This document shows positions 1-11,245 of a DNA stretch of 64,000 nucleotides, in pieces. The position numbers and the translations under genes were made by a program. The stretch covers positions 8,976,629-9,040,628 of the forward strand of contig OU452228.1 of the NCBI GenBank assembly GCA_911728455.2, given 5' to 3'. This stretch comes from Marthasterias glacialis (lineage: Eukaryota > Echinodermata > Asteroidea > Forcipulatida > Asteriidae). Positions within the stretch are counted from its first letter, which is position 1. Every line of letters starts with the position of its first letter. Below the pieces are notes generated by a model. The model saw nothing but the letters and a program-made list of their open reading frames with translations. It ran no database searches and was not told the DNA's origin.

Positions 1-1010
1 AAACTGTGTTATCACTGGATAGATAAATCCCAACAAAACGCCGTCTTTTTACGGGCAGTTTGGGTTGTGGCGTTGAGGTGCATCAAGCGTTCTTATCTAT
101 GCAGCCAAGTGGTCCACCAACCAATCGTTAGATCAACCTCCCATGAGCGGCATGCGATATTTACGCGTAACGAATAGTTAACGTTCAAAAAAATGATAAC
201 ACTGCCTGTAAAGATGGTCAGCTTTTGCACTGTGTGATGACGTCAAATTGGACCTATCTATACCATAAACAGATATTTCCATGTATTGGCATCCATCAGA
301 CCATGGTTGGACAAAGCCCTCCCTCCAACCCCCCCCCCCCCCCTTCTTCCCTAATAGTAGATAACTCAATTACGACCCAGAGTGGCCCACTATTAATCAA
401 TTTAAAGTCAGTGGTTACCCTACCTTAGATCCATTTCCAAATTACAGCACTGGATGAATTTTTCTACATGATTTTATTTCTCTCTGTTTCTCCCCCTTTA
501 ATCAAGTTAATATAAACTTGTTTATATAGTGGAGCTGTCAAAGAGCTTTGCTTGTCCGCAAGGTGGTACGAGGGGGGGGGGGACATTCCATTTAGCAATA
601 TGAGGGGTCGGGGAGAGGGGGCACGTAGTCAAATATGCCTCGTTTTATTTGTTCGCTTTTTAAAAAACATTATGTGTTCGTATGTAGTCGGGGGCGGATC
701 TAGAAAGTCACGAGAGAGGGGGGGGGAATAGTGATGTAGTGTTTAATTTTGCACGCACCCACACTGATCCATCACTAGTAATATATTGTGCACGCTTTCC
801 TCTTGTTGTTGATCGAGTGAAAAATATTTCCAAAGATATCTTAAAGAAGTGGCAGTGTTGTCTGGAGGTCCCATTTTTACAAGTCTGTTGGGCACAAAAA
901 TTTAGCAACGAAACTGTTGGCTCGATTTGCAGGTAAATATTACAGGACTCATTTTGTTTCAAAATCTGCTCAAGCAAAATAACAATTTATGCCCGAAGTA
1001 AGCACGAAGC
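1..1010. other. No feature recognised
   Basis: The stretch is AT-rich, with a C run near 327-343 and G runs near 572-582 and 718-727. No exon-like segment, no copy of another repeat in the window and no RNA gene were seen. Confidence 0.5.
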
Positions 1011-1023
1011 CAGTCGCAAACAA

Positions 1024-1211
1024 GGCCCAATTTCTCAATGCTGTAAGCACTAAAAAGTTTGCTCAGCGCGGAACAAATGTGCTCAGGAGAATTGGGTTAC
1101 CGGCCAAAACATCATGTAGTGTATATTGTTTGTGACTGGTTTCCTGCTAATTTTTTGCTTAGAAGACAAGTTTGCTAAGCACCTTTTTAGTTAAACAGTT
1201 TTATGAAATTT
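1024..1211 (+). mobile_element. Degraded GGGCCCAATTTC-type TIR element
   Basis: It starts GGCCCAATTTCTCA and ends TTTATGAAATTTCCCC, with the internal landmark TGTGACTGGTTTCCTGC shared with the intact copy at 21413-21605. It is the most diverged of four copies in the window. No coding capacity. Confidence 0.7.
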
Positions 1212-1599
1212 CCCCTCCCCCCACCAGTTGGGTGCCGTGTCATGCTTTATCGACAATCCTCTCGAAGAAATCTGAATCAAGAATTTCAATTACTGTATTT
1301 AACACAGTTTTAAGCAATTACGGGATATTGTTTACAAAGTCACGGCTGTGACAATCTCACACCGCATTCTCCCGCGTCTCGCTCACACCTATGCACACAC
1401 TTGGTCAGCTTTACAACAAAACTCCTCAGGCAATCTGAAAAATTGTATCGACCCAAATTCTGTTGATGAATCAAATTCCAGCGTCGGAAGTATTTGATTT
1501 CACACACCGCTTGTGATTGATGTTCATTTTTCATGCCCGATTAAGTCTCACTGGACGGTTATCGAGAAGGCTGCACCGGTATAGGGAGATCTGTGCCCT

Positions 1600-1965
1600 A
1601 ATTGGAACCATGGAGCCCAAATGGGGATAACTGACCTTAAGTGTTAGCTTACCAATGGGCCCCAATCGGGTATTTTGCTTAAAGGGAAAGTGCAAAGCGA
1701 TTCAACTGGGTTTGTTATTGCTGTCCCAATTGGGAGTAATCCCAGTCTGATTTAGAACTTTATACCCCCAATGGGGATTTAACTGTGTACCTCCATGGGG
1801 GATTTTGTAAAGATAAAGGGGAAACCTTGTATTGAAAACTTTCTTAAAGCCATGATTGTTATTATCAATGCCTTCCCATTAGGGAAATATCCTGATCCAG
1901 CTTTAATGTCCAGATAGCACTAAACAGGGATATATTAACTCCCCATTGGGGTTATAAAATCAAAT
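1600..1965. repeat. Degenerate cluster of CCCAATTGGG-like palindromes
   Basis: The near-palindromes CCCAAATGGGG, GGCCCCAATCGGG, CCCAATTGGG, CCCCAATGGGG, CCATGGGGG and CCCCATTGGGG recur at irregular intervals of roughly 50-100 bp. This looks like a decayed tandem array or a clustered protein-binding site. Repeat period and function are unknown. Confidence 0.4.
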
Positions 1966-3030
1966 CTAGACTGATGTCCACTATTCAGTCCTAATTGATT
2001 GAGAATCCAACAGGCTTGGCAACCTCTTTCGAGTGACAATAGCTTGCCTCCTTGTATTCCGTGTTAGGATAGAATTTCTCCCGTTTAATCCAATGCCACA
2101 GTATGGTTGATGTCCCGATTGAGAATTTAAGTACAGTCTGTTTACAGCCTCTTTTATTGACAAAGTCTCCATTACTTGGGTTTAAAGAAGGCATTGCCTG
2201 ATTTCTTTTGACAGTACAAATTTGACTGAAACGTTCAGTAGCTATTTTTCTTTAGTCGAGAAAGTTGCAAATTATCATTTTGTGATTTCTCCGGATTTTT
2301 CCTGATTTCAGAATTTTCTCAAAAGTTCCTTGAGCCTTCAATATTTCTCCAAAGGAGTAAAGCATTCACCAAAGAGAGAAAGAAATAATACACATTGTGT
2401 CCAAACCAGTAGTTTTCTATTTCTGTTGATGCATAGAGTCTGTAAACCTCCTGAATTGTAACATCTGGGGGGGGGTCTAGAATAAGGGGGCCGAGACCTG
2501 CGAACCATTTTTTTCAGGAAGTTTGACTTTCATCCAATCTCGTCCCTGCATTTGAGACAATCTGTCAATGATAAGTTTAGCCTAAGCAGCAGATTATAAA
2601 TCACAAATGAGTTTGTGGCAAGACTTTACATTATCTCATGGTGACCAGCCATATAAACCTTTCTGTTGTTGATAAACAAACCGCGCTTGTTAGCATGGCC
2701 GGCCAAATGTAGCAAGACAGACATTGTGACCAAATTAAACATTTTTTGCAAACTTTCTATTTAAAGAAAACACATCCCATTATTGGTTGGTTTGTTTCCA
2801 ACAAATTTTTTAACAATTTGTGAATATTTGTGTGACATTTTAGCAAACTGTGATTTATCTGTTTTTGCTTTGCGTTGATGGCTCCCCAGAGTTTCTCCAT
2901 CTTGGTTGGCAAAAACTCGGGCTGTGACCTTTTCAAAAGAAAGGTCTACACCAATAATTTGCAAGCTGCAAGTATTGGACACATGTTGCAAGGCTATTAT
3001 AGATGGCATACTTGACTGCACTGGCTTCAA
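1966..3030. other. No feature recognised
   Basis: The interval contains a G run near 2467 and AT-rich unique-looking sequence. ORFs on either strand are short and have low-complexity composition. Confidence 0.4.
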
Positions 3031-3039
3031 GCCTTCATT

Positions 3040-3190
3040 GCCTTCAGCAGGCCTGATTGCTTCATTCCTGATAGGGCAAGGGCACCAAGGCATTTTCTTC
3101 TTGATAAAGGGCACCTCTATGAGGAACTTCTAAATTTCTATTGGAACATTTCAAGGGCACCAAGGCAATGACCAGGGGCAATGGAGGCAT
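3040..3190 (+). repeat. Dispersed repeat R, short copy
   Basis: It contains GATTGCTTCATTC, GGGCAAGGGCACCAAGGCA and TTGATAAAGGGCACCTCT in the same order as the longer copies at 42385-42640 and 44284-44529. Family unknown; it is non-coding in the sense that no frame is conserved. Confidence 0.75.
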
Positions 3191-3199
3191 ATCAGGCTT

Positions 3200-4590
3200 G
3201 CTTCTGTGTTAGTACCTGTGGTCCATTAGTGCCGTTGTACACGCATGAATTTAATTTGTAACTTCGTTACAACTGGTTTTTGTGAATGACTTCAAGTTGG
3301 ATTACTTGAATTCGGTCAAATTCAATTGCTAAAATCTCTTTTTATAGTTTCCACCCACAACAATGGGGGGGGGGGAATCAGGCTGGCTTAATGCTTTCTT
3401 TCCCTGCCTTTCATCTCTTTGGACACTAATTTGAATCCCTCCCTCAGACCGGAGCCTTACATGATGGGGTTTCAAGTCGCTTCCTTATTGCGTAGGTTTG
3501 CTCTATTCAGGTTTTCCTCCCACATCTAAAACTGAAAAAAAAAAAAATCATAATGTTTTTGGTGTTCGCACGGTTGGATGTGCGAACAAATTAAAATAAA
3601 GTCTGTTGTTAATTTTTTTTTATGTCTGTGTTGGCTATAAAACAATATTATCTGTTGCTATAACACACCTCTGCTGGTTCTCACTTCAGGTTGACTGAGG
3701 CACGGTCACATGGGGTTCAATAATATAGTCTAGTGCATGAATTTGGGCCAGTGAAAAGTAGACTTAACTGTTTAGTTCAAACAGTTACAGTTCAAAACAA
3801 AAAATGATTTTTTTTTGTTCATGCTTTGGATTGAGGTGTGTTGTAAAACACATATGGAATGGCATAATTTGATCACTAGTGCACGTCTACCTCCCCTTGG
3901 GCCTGTGGCCTTAGGCAACAGGACCCTCATCTGGTCACTCACAGTCCCTTAGGGTGCATAGGCATGAACTGTGACCTCATTACCAGTCCATATGTGTATA
4001 AAATTAGTCCAGAGGGGGGAAAAACCCAGATTTTTCAGTAATTTAGCAAATAATTGGACAATGCAACTTTAAAGGTCCTAAACTGATTTCCTTATAATTG
4101 TTTGCCCTGGTAATGCCACAAGCCCCCCTGATTGAAGATCCGGATTGGCAGCCCCTTTTTTACAAGGGTGTGTATTACTTAATTAAGTGTGCCCATTAAG
4201 TGGCACATAAGCTGTCGGCTTGGTGCCTGCTGGAGTGTCCATAAACCAGATTGGCTTTCTGCAGATTTGGACTTCATAATAATTGATAGCTTTGGTTTTG
4301 CTCCCAAGTTAATTGCCACTTTCAAGTTATATATAAAAACCTTGTTGTGAAAGATGCAAAGGTCGTGGGGTTAAACATTAAAGACCACGTCTTGATACTA
4401 ACACTGACATTTCATTTTTTTATTTATATATATTATATTTTTTTGGGGGGGGGGGTTAAGCTCATTGCACTGAAGTTCTCCTAAGGATTAAAATCGAAGC
4501 TATCAGATGATTTATCGGTGAAGAATCAAATTTTTTACAGTTCTTGTACGTGACACTTTTTAAAGACAAAGTTCTGTCTCTTCTCTGAGC
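3200..4590. other. No feature recognised
   Basis: Unique-looking AT-rich DNA with homopolymer tracts (G near 3365, A near 3535, G near 4445). No exon, SINE head or inverted repeat was found. Confidence 0.45.
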
Positions 4591-4599
4591 CTTCTACAG

Positions 4600-4800
4600 G
4601 TATTTTCATGGTATGTGTTCAGAAGGTCTCCCACGCCTTTTCCCCTCAGTGCTTGTTTTGCTGCATCTTCTCATTCCTTCACTGCATTGGTTCCAAAGTC
4701 CAGTACTGTGAGATATTTTGCCAGCTTTTTTTTTTCCCCCTCCGTACGTGCTGCACTTTGGAACTCTCTACATGTATATTGTTCTCCACAATTTTAAAGT
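4600..4800 (+). mobile_element. Possible LINE ORF2 3' end fragment
   Basis: One frame reads SPSVRAALWNSL, resembling the conserved C-terminal motif FSVAAPRLWNSLP of CR1/L2-type LINE reverse transcriptase proteins. No reverse transcriptase core is present nearby, so this would be a severely 5'-truncated copy. Confidence 0.4.
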
Positions 4801-5172
4801 AGGCTATATTGAGAGTTCAAGAGAGAAATGTGAACGGATCTCTTTTTCTTTTTTTCTTCACTTTTCTGTATTTTCCTTGTAGCCCTCACCTCAAGTGGCT
4901 TTCTGGCCTTGTGTTGGGCAGTTATTTATTACAACAAAGTGTTCAGGGGTGGTTAGATTATTGAAAAAAAGAAAGAAAAGGGCTTCACTCTGAGAGCTCA
5001 CTGACGCTCTTATACTAATAATCCCCAATCCACACAGAAATATCTTCATTACTGTCAAATTTGGGGAAATAGAATTTTTAGACACCACAAGTCACTGTTG
5101 CTTATTTTGATTTCGGCAATCAAAATACTCCTGGCATGAACGTGTGTTTACATACCGCTATGACCAACATGG

Positions 5173-5412
5173 ACTATTATGTCCGACGACAATTTTGAAC
5201 CATTTGGTCCAATACAGTGTGTCCGACCACTGATTATGTCCGAAGGACATAAAGGGTCAGACGTAATGATTCATTGGACACAATGAGTCGGACATATTAC
5301 GGTTTGGCGGACACAATGAGTGGGACATAATGGAGTGTTGGACACAATGGGTTGGAAAAAATGGTTTAAAATTTTCTCGCCGGACATAATGGTTCTTGTC
5401 GGACATAATAGT
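5173..5412. mobile_element. TIR element ending ACTATTATGTCC
   Basis: The 240-bp element has inverted ends: it starts ACTATTATGTCCGACGA and the complement of its end starts ACTATTATGTCCGACAAG. Internally the word GGACA(C/T)AATG recurs many times in both orientations. It is a non-autonomous MITE-like element. Confidence 0.8.
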
Positions 5413-5794
5413 GAGTAACAAACATGCACAAGTCACTGACAAAAACACAAACCATTCTGTAATAATGTCACTAAAACTTGACCATGAAATGTGACAAAAT
5501 TTTCACTGGTTGGCGGCATTGTGGTTTTTATTGAAAACAAGAGGATGGGAATAACTTCACTCTTCCCCCCCCAAAAAAAAAAAAAAAAAAAAGAATTTCA
5601 CTTCAGTTTAAGTAGAAAGGAGAATAGTCTGTCACATGGGGCAAGGAAGATAAATTGTTTATCTCTGTCATCATCAATTAATTGTAAATCATAATTGTGC
5701 CAAATGACACACTCAGGCCGGGCATTCCACAGAGGCCATGGTGGCCAATAGCCTATGTTGCCCTTGGTGTGGCCTTATTAATAGTATTTGTATT

Positions 5795-5952
5795 TTATTA
5801 GTTATCACACAAGCGCGAGTGGAATTTGGGAAAAATAGCGCTTCTGTGTCCCATATCCAACAAGGCCTCAGGCCGAGTTGGATATGGGACCAAGACGCGC
5901 TATATTTTCTGTATTCCACGAGTGCGCATGTGACAACAAATTTATCTTCAAG
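5795..5952. repeat. Near-perfect 150-bp hairpin element
   Basis: Arms of about 70 bp face each other across the short loop AAGGCCTCAGGCC. The left arm carries AAGCGCGAGTGGAAT and GTCCCATATCCAAC; the right arm carries GTTGGATATGGGAC and ATTCCACGAGTGCGCAT. It has the form of a foldback transposon. I associate the GGCCTCGGCC-centred, GGATATGGG-containing form with invertebrate repeats. Confidence 0.85.
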
Positions 5953-6344
5953 CAGATGCACCACTTTTGAATCTACCGTAGGATTCTGCAGATGGGAGTA
6001 AGACCAGCATGTAAGAACATTACGTTAGAGAACAGGGTGTGATATGGGCCGTGCAATATAACTATTTCACCATCTTGTTGCTATGAACTGAGGATTCAAG
6101 TTTGCTAGAAGATAGTTATTATTAGTCTATCTTGATGGGAATTTAATAAAGGAACCCTCAAAAGTGTCTTGGATTTGTAACTCGTAGAAGATATCTGTGA
6201 TAGGAAGATGTTGAAGACAGATGTGGGAGGAAAACCCAAACTGGGCAAAACCCAAACTGGGCAAAACCCACCCAATCAGGTGGGAACTGAAAACCCATTT
6301 CGCAGAGTCGAAAGGCAAGGAAGAAAACCACTATTAACCCGTTG

Positions 6345-6500
6345 ATGCCAGATGACGTGTATACGCACCATTATTTTCCGAGCCAGGAAACGGGTGACGA
6401 GAGAATTTTGTGTGAACTTTGAAGCCCGAAACAAAGGTCACCCAGACATTCCACTTGGGATCTTGCACCGAGCACACACTTGTCGTTTAACGCTTTGTTT
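6345..6500. repeat. Diverged dispersed repeat, mate at about 50060-50160
   Basis: The words AAAGGTCACCCAGACATTC, GAGCACACACTTG and CGCCCACACAAAGAGGAC parallel AAAGGTCCCCGGTCATTC, GACCACACACATG and CACCCACACAAGGAC near 50090-50155. Copies are old. A 112-codon ORF across it has no recognisable protein. Confidence 0.45.
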
Positions 6501-7638
6501 CGCCCACACAAAGAGGACAGATAGTGCAGTCACTGAATTTCTCCTATTATTCAGGGGTTATTGTGTAACCCCTGATTCCAGACCTTTGTCCTTTTGTTCC
6601 AATAAGGGGGCTACAAGACATCGAGAGGCTTCGACCATTGTTAAATCATTGTGTTTCAGCTCAGTGGTGGTTAAAATCCGAGTGGATTGAGTATTCAGCC
6701 TTGGTTCTGGATTTAGGACAAAGCCTCTGCAATAGCTCATGTCCTAGGTTTTGCAATTCACGGTGCGTGAATCTGATATTTTTTCGATAGAGAAACCACA
6801 AATCCTGGTGTTTAAAAGAGAATCTTTGTTCTCTTGGCTTTGTCAGGTCAGAGTTTCTTTGTGCCAGCAGTACTCTCAAAGAAAAATGAGACAGGGAATA
6901 CTGGAAGATCCCAGGCGCAAATTGGTTAAGCCAATCCGAATGCCTGTTGAAAATGTTCCCAGTAGGTTTTAAGATTGTCTTTAATCATAGAACAAGGACC
7001 ATGCTTTAATGAAGTGTCCTATGTGAGATGGAAATGTCCTCGCCCCTATCAAAGATGAAATTCCAGGCCTTTATGTTGGTAGTATAATGTAGCAGTTAAC
7101 ATAAAGCAAACTAAGATAAATGTATATTAGACTTGCTACCAGACTCCTAAGACACATTAGGTTTTGTTGGCTTGTGGTATTGGTTCTAGGTTACGTGGCT
7201 GCCTTGTAACGAGAATTGTAGGGCAATTTAAAGTTCAAGAGGAAAGGACAGTTTCTTACAGGGAAGTTTAGGGGTTTGAATCCCACCTTTTTCACCAGTG
7301 GAGTTTCTTCCCCAGATTTAGTCCTTCAGTGTGAAAATCTGTACAGCTAACAATTATGGTTATGGGCATGACCCAAAACACACTCAGTGCAAGAAGTTCC
7401 AATTTTAGTTCAGTTTTTTGGATCTTGATGCTCTCAGTAGAGAATAGAACTTTGCTCTGGGTAAAAGATCTCGGCACAATCAGCAGGCTTTTTACTTTTC
7501 TATGGTCCGATCATTCTATATTCACCAAGGTGACAGTGAAGAGCCAGTGGAAAGCTAACTTAAAGGTTTTATATTGACCAGAAATGGTTAAAAGAATCTT
7601 GTGCTATTTGTGTATTCTCTTAGATCACATTCAGGACT
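6500..7638. other. No confident feature
   Basis: One plus-strand segment (6847-6969) looks mildly coding but lacks a good donor site; it is discussed under rejected items. A GGGGTTTGAATCCCACC near 7269 resembles a tRNA box B and may be a SINE remnant. Confidence 0.4.
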
Positions 7639-8737
7639 CATAAATAGCAGAACAGGTTATTCCAGAAGTAAGCAAGATGAGTTCTCATCAGAACTAAACT
7701 CTACTCCGCAACAGTAGATAAATAGCAGGACAGGTTCTTCCAGAAGTAAGCAAGATGAGTTCTTATCAGAACTAAACTCTACTCCACAACAGTAGATAAA
7801 TAGCAGGACAGGTTCTTTCAGAACTAAGCAAGATGGGTTCTTATCAGAACTAAACTCTAGTCCACAACAGTAGATAAATAGCAAGACAGGTTCTTCCAGA
7901 ACTAAGCAAGATGAGTTCTTATCAGAACTAAACTCTACTCCACAACAGTAGATAAATAGCAGGACAGGTTCTTCCAGAACTAAGCAAGATGAGTTCTTAT
8001 CAGAACTAAACTTTACTCCGCAACAGTAGATAAATAGGACAGGTTCTTTCAGAACTAAGCAAGATGAGTTCTCATCAGAACTAAACTCTACTCCGCAACA
8101 GTAGATAAATAGCAGGACAGGTTTTTCCACAACTGAGCAAGATAAGTTCTTATCAGAACTAAACTCTACTCCACAACAGTAGATAAAAAGCAGGACAGGT
8201 TCTTTCAGAACTAAGCAAGATGAGTTCTTATCAGAACTAAACTCTACTCAGCAACAGTAGATAAATAGCAGGACAGGTTATTCCAGAACTAAGCAAGATG
8301 AGTTCTTATCAGAACTAAACTCTACTCCGCAACAGTAGATAAATAGCAGGACAGGCTTTTCCACAACTGAGCAAGATGAGTTCTTATCAGAACTAAACTC
8401 TACTCCACAACAGTAGATAAATAGCAGGACAGGTTCTTTCAGAACTAAGCAAGATGAGTTCTCATCAGAACTAAACTCTACTCCGCAACAGTAGATAAAT
8501 AGCAGGACAGGTTCTTCCAGAACTAAGCATGATGAGTTCTTATCAGAACTCAACTCTACTCCGCAACAGTAGATAAATAGCAGGACGGGTTTTTCCACAA
8601 CTGAGCAAGGTGAGTTCTTGTCGGCTGAGCAAGATGAGTTCTTGTCGGAACTAAATCTACTCCGCAGCAATAGATAAATAGCAGGACAACAATTTTTCAG
8701 AACTAAACAGGACTAGTTCTTATCGGAACTACATTTT
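7639..8737 (+). repeat. 78-bp minisatellite, about 14 units
   Basis: Units starting TAGATAAATAGCAGGACAGG recur at 7715, 7793, 7871, 7949, 8027, 8102, 8180, 8258, 8336, 8414, 8492, 8570 and 8671. The period is exactly 78 bp except for one 75-bp unit and a terminal unit of about 101 bp. Variants TCTTCC/TCTTTC and TCCGC/TCCAC are shuffled between units, which suggests gene conversion or unequal exchange. Because 78 is divisible by three, long repetitive minus-strand ORFs arise as a by-product. A decayed single relative lies at 11780-11880. Confidence 0.97.
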
Positions 8738-8739
8738 TA

Positions 8740-9235
8740 CACACCAAGACTTGTAAACCCCTCTTGAGTGTTGTTGTAAAGATTTGCCTGAATTTAGGAA
8801 CCTGATTATGAATATACAGTATTCAAATTTGTTGTGAACTTGTGTTTCCCACAGACATTGCTTAAATGTGTGAAGGAAAACAAAGTGCGTACACTTTAAC
8901 ACGGCCCAATGTTCAAATTTGTGCAAGGTTTTCAAAATCTATCATCAGGTTGTATTTTTGTAACCATTTGCCTTGTGGGTTTGTAGAGTACTCAGTAAAT
9001 ATGCACGATTGATAAAAAAAAAAAAAAGAGAAGAACAATTGATGAATTGTTCGTAATGCTAGTGAAACAATCTACATCATAAGAAACGAGAAAGTGTGCT
9101 TGTAAAATCACTAATTATAAAGTTTAAGGTAGAATAAGTAACGTCAGCACATAGTGATAAACGAAGAGTTAAGCATGGAAGGTCATGCTGTAAAAAAGAT
9201 TTGTAGTGGTTATTTCTAAAACAACTATATATATA
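8740..9235. other. No feature recognised
   Basis: Flank of the minisatellite; AT-rich with an A run near 9015. No repeat copy or exon was seen. Confidence 0.45.
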
Positions 9236-9365
9236 TGGCGTACTTGAAGAATGTGGATGGTTGTGGGTTCGAATCCCAATAGTGATGCCTGTTTATTTCT
9301 TTCCACAAAACCCGGAAGGCACTCGGTTAATTGTTCTCTAATCCCTGTTGCAAGATAACGTGATA
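9236..9365 (+). mobile_element. SINE-B fragment (tRNA-derived)
   Basis: It contains a box B (GGGTTCGAATCCC) followed by GATGCCTGTT, TTTCCACAAAACCCGG and AAGGCACTCGGTTA. The same order of box B, CCTG and a GGAAAG-CACTGAGTA-type body is seen in other SINE-B copies. The box A half is eroded. Confidence 0.5.
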
Positions 9366-9515
9366 TATATTCCTATATATTCCAAGGGAAAAAAAAAATC
9401 TTTAAATGTAAAGTTTACACATAACCGTATTTCTTGTGATGAAGTCTAAAAGACTAAGAGATGAGATAACACTTACCCAATTCTGATTAACTTCAGAAAG
9501 GCTCAACTACTCCAT

Positions 9516-9930
9516 ATGCAAAGTGTCCTTAGAGCGTTCGTGCAAAAGCACCCTGTCAAACCGATTCCCAATGATCGGCGCTCCCCTCCAAACACAGAAA
9601 ATCAAGAAAGAAGAAGTCCCCGATACCCAACCGCCACTGATCACATCAAGCGAGTCCCATCACGTATCGACTGCATTAACTTGAGCACATTGTTAGCTAG
9701 CACTGCTCGTTGCTTGTGTGAGAGCCACTTTTCCCCCCCACTGTTTCATACGCTTAACCTCCGTATTGCTCGACGCTGGCTGTACCATTTTCAAGAGGCG
9801 GGGGGAGGCTCCGCTGTCCCTCCACCGTCGACTTATACAATTCCCTGCAGGCTCTGTTGATGCTGTGTGATGTTTTCGCGCCGCGGAAATACATGTTGGG
9901 TCCATCCGGCCAGAATTACTTTAGTTTGTA
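9516..9930. promoter_or_regulatory. CpG-dense patch, possible promoter
   Basis: This is the only extended CpG-rich stretch in otherwise AT-rich DNA outside mobile elements. I count roughly 25 CpG dinucleotides between about 9530 and 9910. It contains TTTTCGCGCC (about 9873-9882), an excellent match to the E2F consensus TTTSSCGC, within a CGCGCCGCGG cluster. No TATA box is evident. It could be the start of a gene on either strand, including TBC1D19 downstream on the plus strand. It could equally be a degraded repeat, though I see no second copy here. Confidence 0.4.
9754..9894 (-). CDS. 46-codon ORF in the CpG patch, unknown
   Basis: This minus-strand ORF starts MYFRGAKTSHSIN, continues RACRELYKSTVEGQRS and ends ENGTASVEQYGG before TAA. 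It has protein-like composition, in contrast with most ORFs here, which derive from homopolymers or repeats. The ATG context is CCCAACATGT. A GTACAG after GAAAATG could act as a splice donor, so this may be a first coding exon. I do not recognise a family. It overlaps an E2F-like site, so the ORF and the promoter reading compete. Confidence 0.25.
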   Translation of the reverse strand: MYFRGAKTSHSINRACRELYKSTVEGQRSLPPPLENGTASVEQYGG

Positions 9931-10834
9931 ATTTGAGGATGGGGAGTTATTAATTTGTTGTGCATAAATATTTTGATTAGCCAGGAATTTAATCTTGCAC
10001 TATGTGAGGGGGTGGTTTGATTTCTAGCAGTATTTGAAAGACACCAACAGTGAGCTAGATTTTTTATTTAAACCCAGGTCTGTCAATTTTTATTTTTATT
10101 ATTTTTTTTCCTCAGGGATTTCGCTTCAAATTGGATCTCAAAGACTGTTGACATAGTTTTTGTAGTTAGCACTGGGTTATCTGTAAACGTATGTGATATT
10201 TGATATATTGTGGTTTTGTTAACCTTCTCTCTAAACATCACAATGAGAAATATAATCCTTCCAGTTTCAGGGATGGTAGACAAGAAAGATTTTATTTGCA
10301 ACTACCACTTCACCCTCATCCCCTTCCCCCACTTTTCATCAATCATACTACATACTCTTAGTGAGAGAAGAAGGGGGGAAAAACCATCCATTTTTTTAAT
10401 CCAAAGTGTCAATTTGCTCTTTGAATGCTAAGATTTCAGTCTCAGCCCGAGCTTCGTCCAGATTCATTTCATTTGGTTAATTTATACCTATATTGCATTT
10501 CATAGTTTAGAATGACGCAAGGTTAAACATTTTTTTTCTCTCAATATCAAATGACGGTTTTTTACCACGCTGTGCCTGGATAAGTTCCATTAGTAACTCT
10601 TGACAATGGAGGTATGAACGTGCTTAGAAGTAGTCACATGACCTCATGGGCCGTAGTCAAACTTCAGCTTGGTCTTCGACACAGTCAGGCATTTTGAAAC
10701 CATTGTGAACACAATGCTTGGTTGAAGAGGGAATCTAAGGTCAATGTCAGTTTATTGATGCACTCATTTTCCGACAGATTGAGTTCTTATGAAAATGGAG
10801 AAATATTGCAAGTCACTAATCTCATGAGAATAAT

Positions 10835-11245
10835 AATAATAATAATGTACATTTATAATGGGCCATGTCTGTCATATATTCGAATTATCAAATCTGTTGA
10901 CGATTGTTACGAATGATTTTATGAGACGAAGCAACCATAATACAACACCTTGAAAGGGATACCAGATGAGGAGGCGCATATTGCTGCCAGACCATGCCAG
11001 TAACACCGGGGCAAACCCCTTCTCTTTACGATAAGTGCACTGGGTTCTTTTTACGTGCATTACACAACACACGGGACCAACGGCTTTACATCCCATCCGT
11101 AGGACGAAGCAATAATGGTTAAGTGTCTTGCTTAAGGACACAAGTGTCACGACCGGGACTCGAACCCACACTCTGCTGATCAGAAACACCAGAGCTTGAG
11201 TCCGGTGCTCTTAACCGCTCAGCCACGACACGCCATGTGAAAAGG
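10835..11245 (-). mobile_element. SINE-A, tRNA-Leu-derived, near full length
   Basis: Read on the minus strand, the head is GTGGCTGAGCGG (box A), then a loop CTCAAGC consistent with a Leu(CAA)-type anticodon, a long variable arm, and GGGTTCGAGTCCC (box B). A body of about 300 bp ends in an AATAATAATAATAATG tail. Box A, box B, variable arm and A/T-rich tail define a Pol III SINE. Seven other whole or partial copies lie in the window. Confidence 0.9.

Noticed and set aside
6847-6969. Plus-strand segment after TTGGCTTTGTCAG with protein-like text (YSQRKMRQGILEDPRRKL), distantly like the TBC1D19 N-terminus.
   Set aside because: The acceptor is good, but the only nearby donor is a poor GTTTTA, and the alignment needs several gaps.
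7657-8670. Two minus-strand ORFs of 157 and 130 codons with a repeated PVLLFIYCCGVEFSS motif.
   Set aside because: They are the by-product of a 78-bp minisatellite whose period is a multiple of three; no independent coding evidence.
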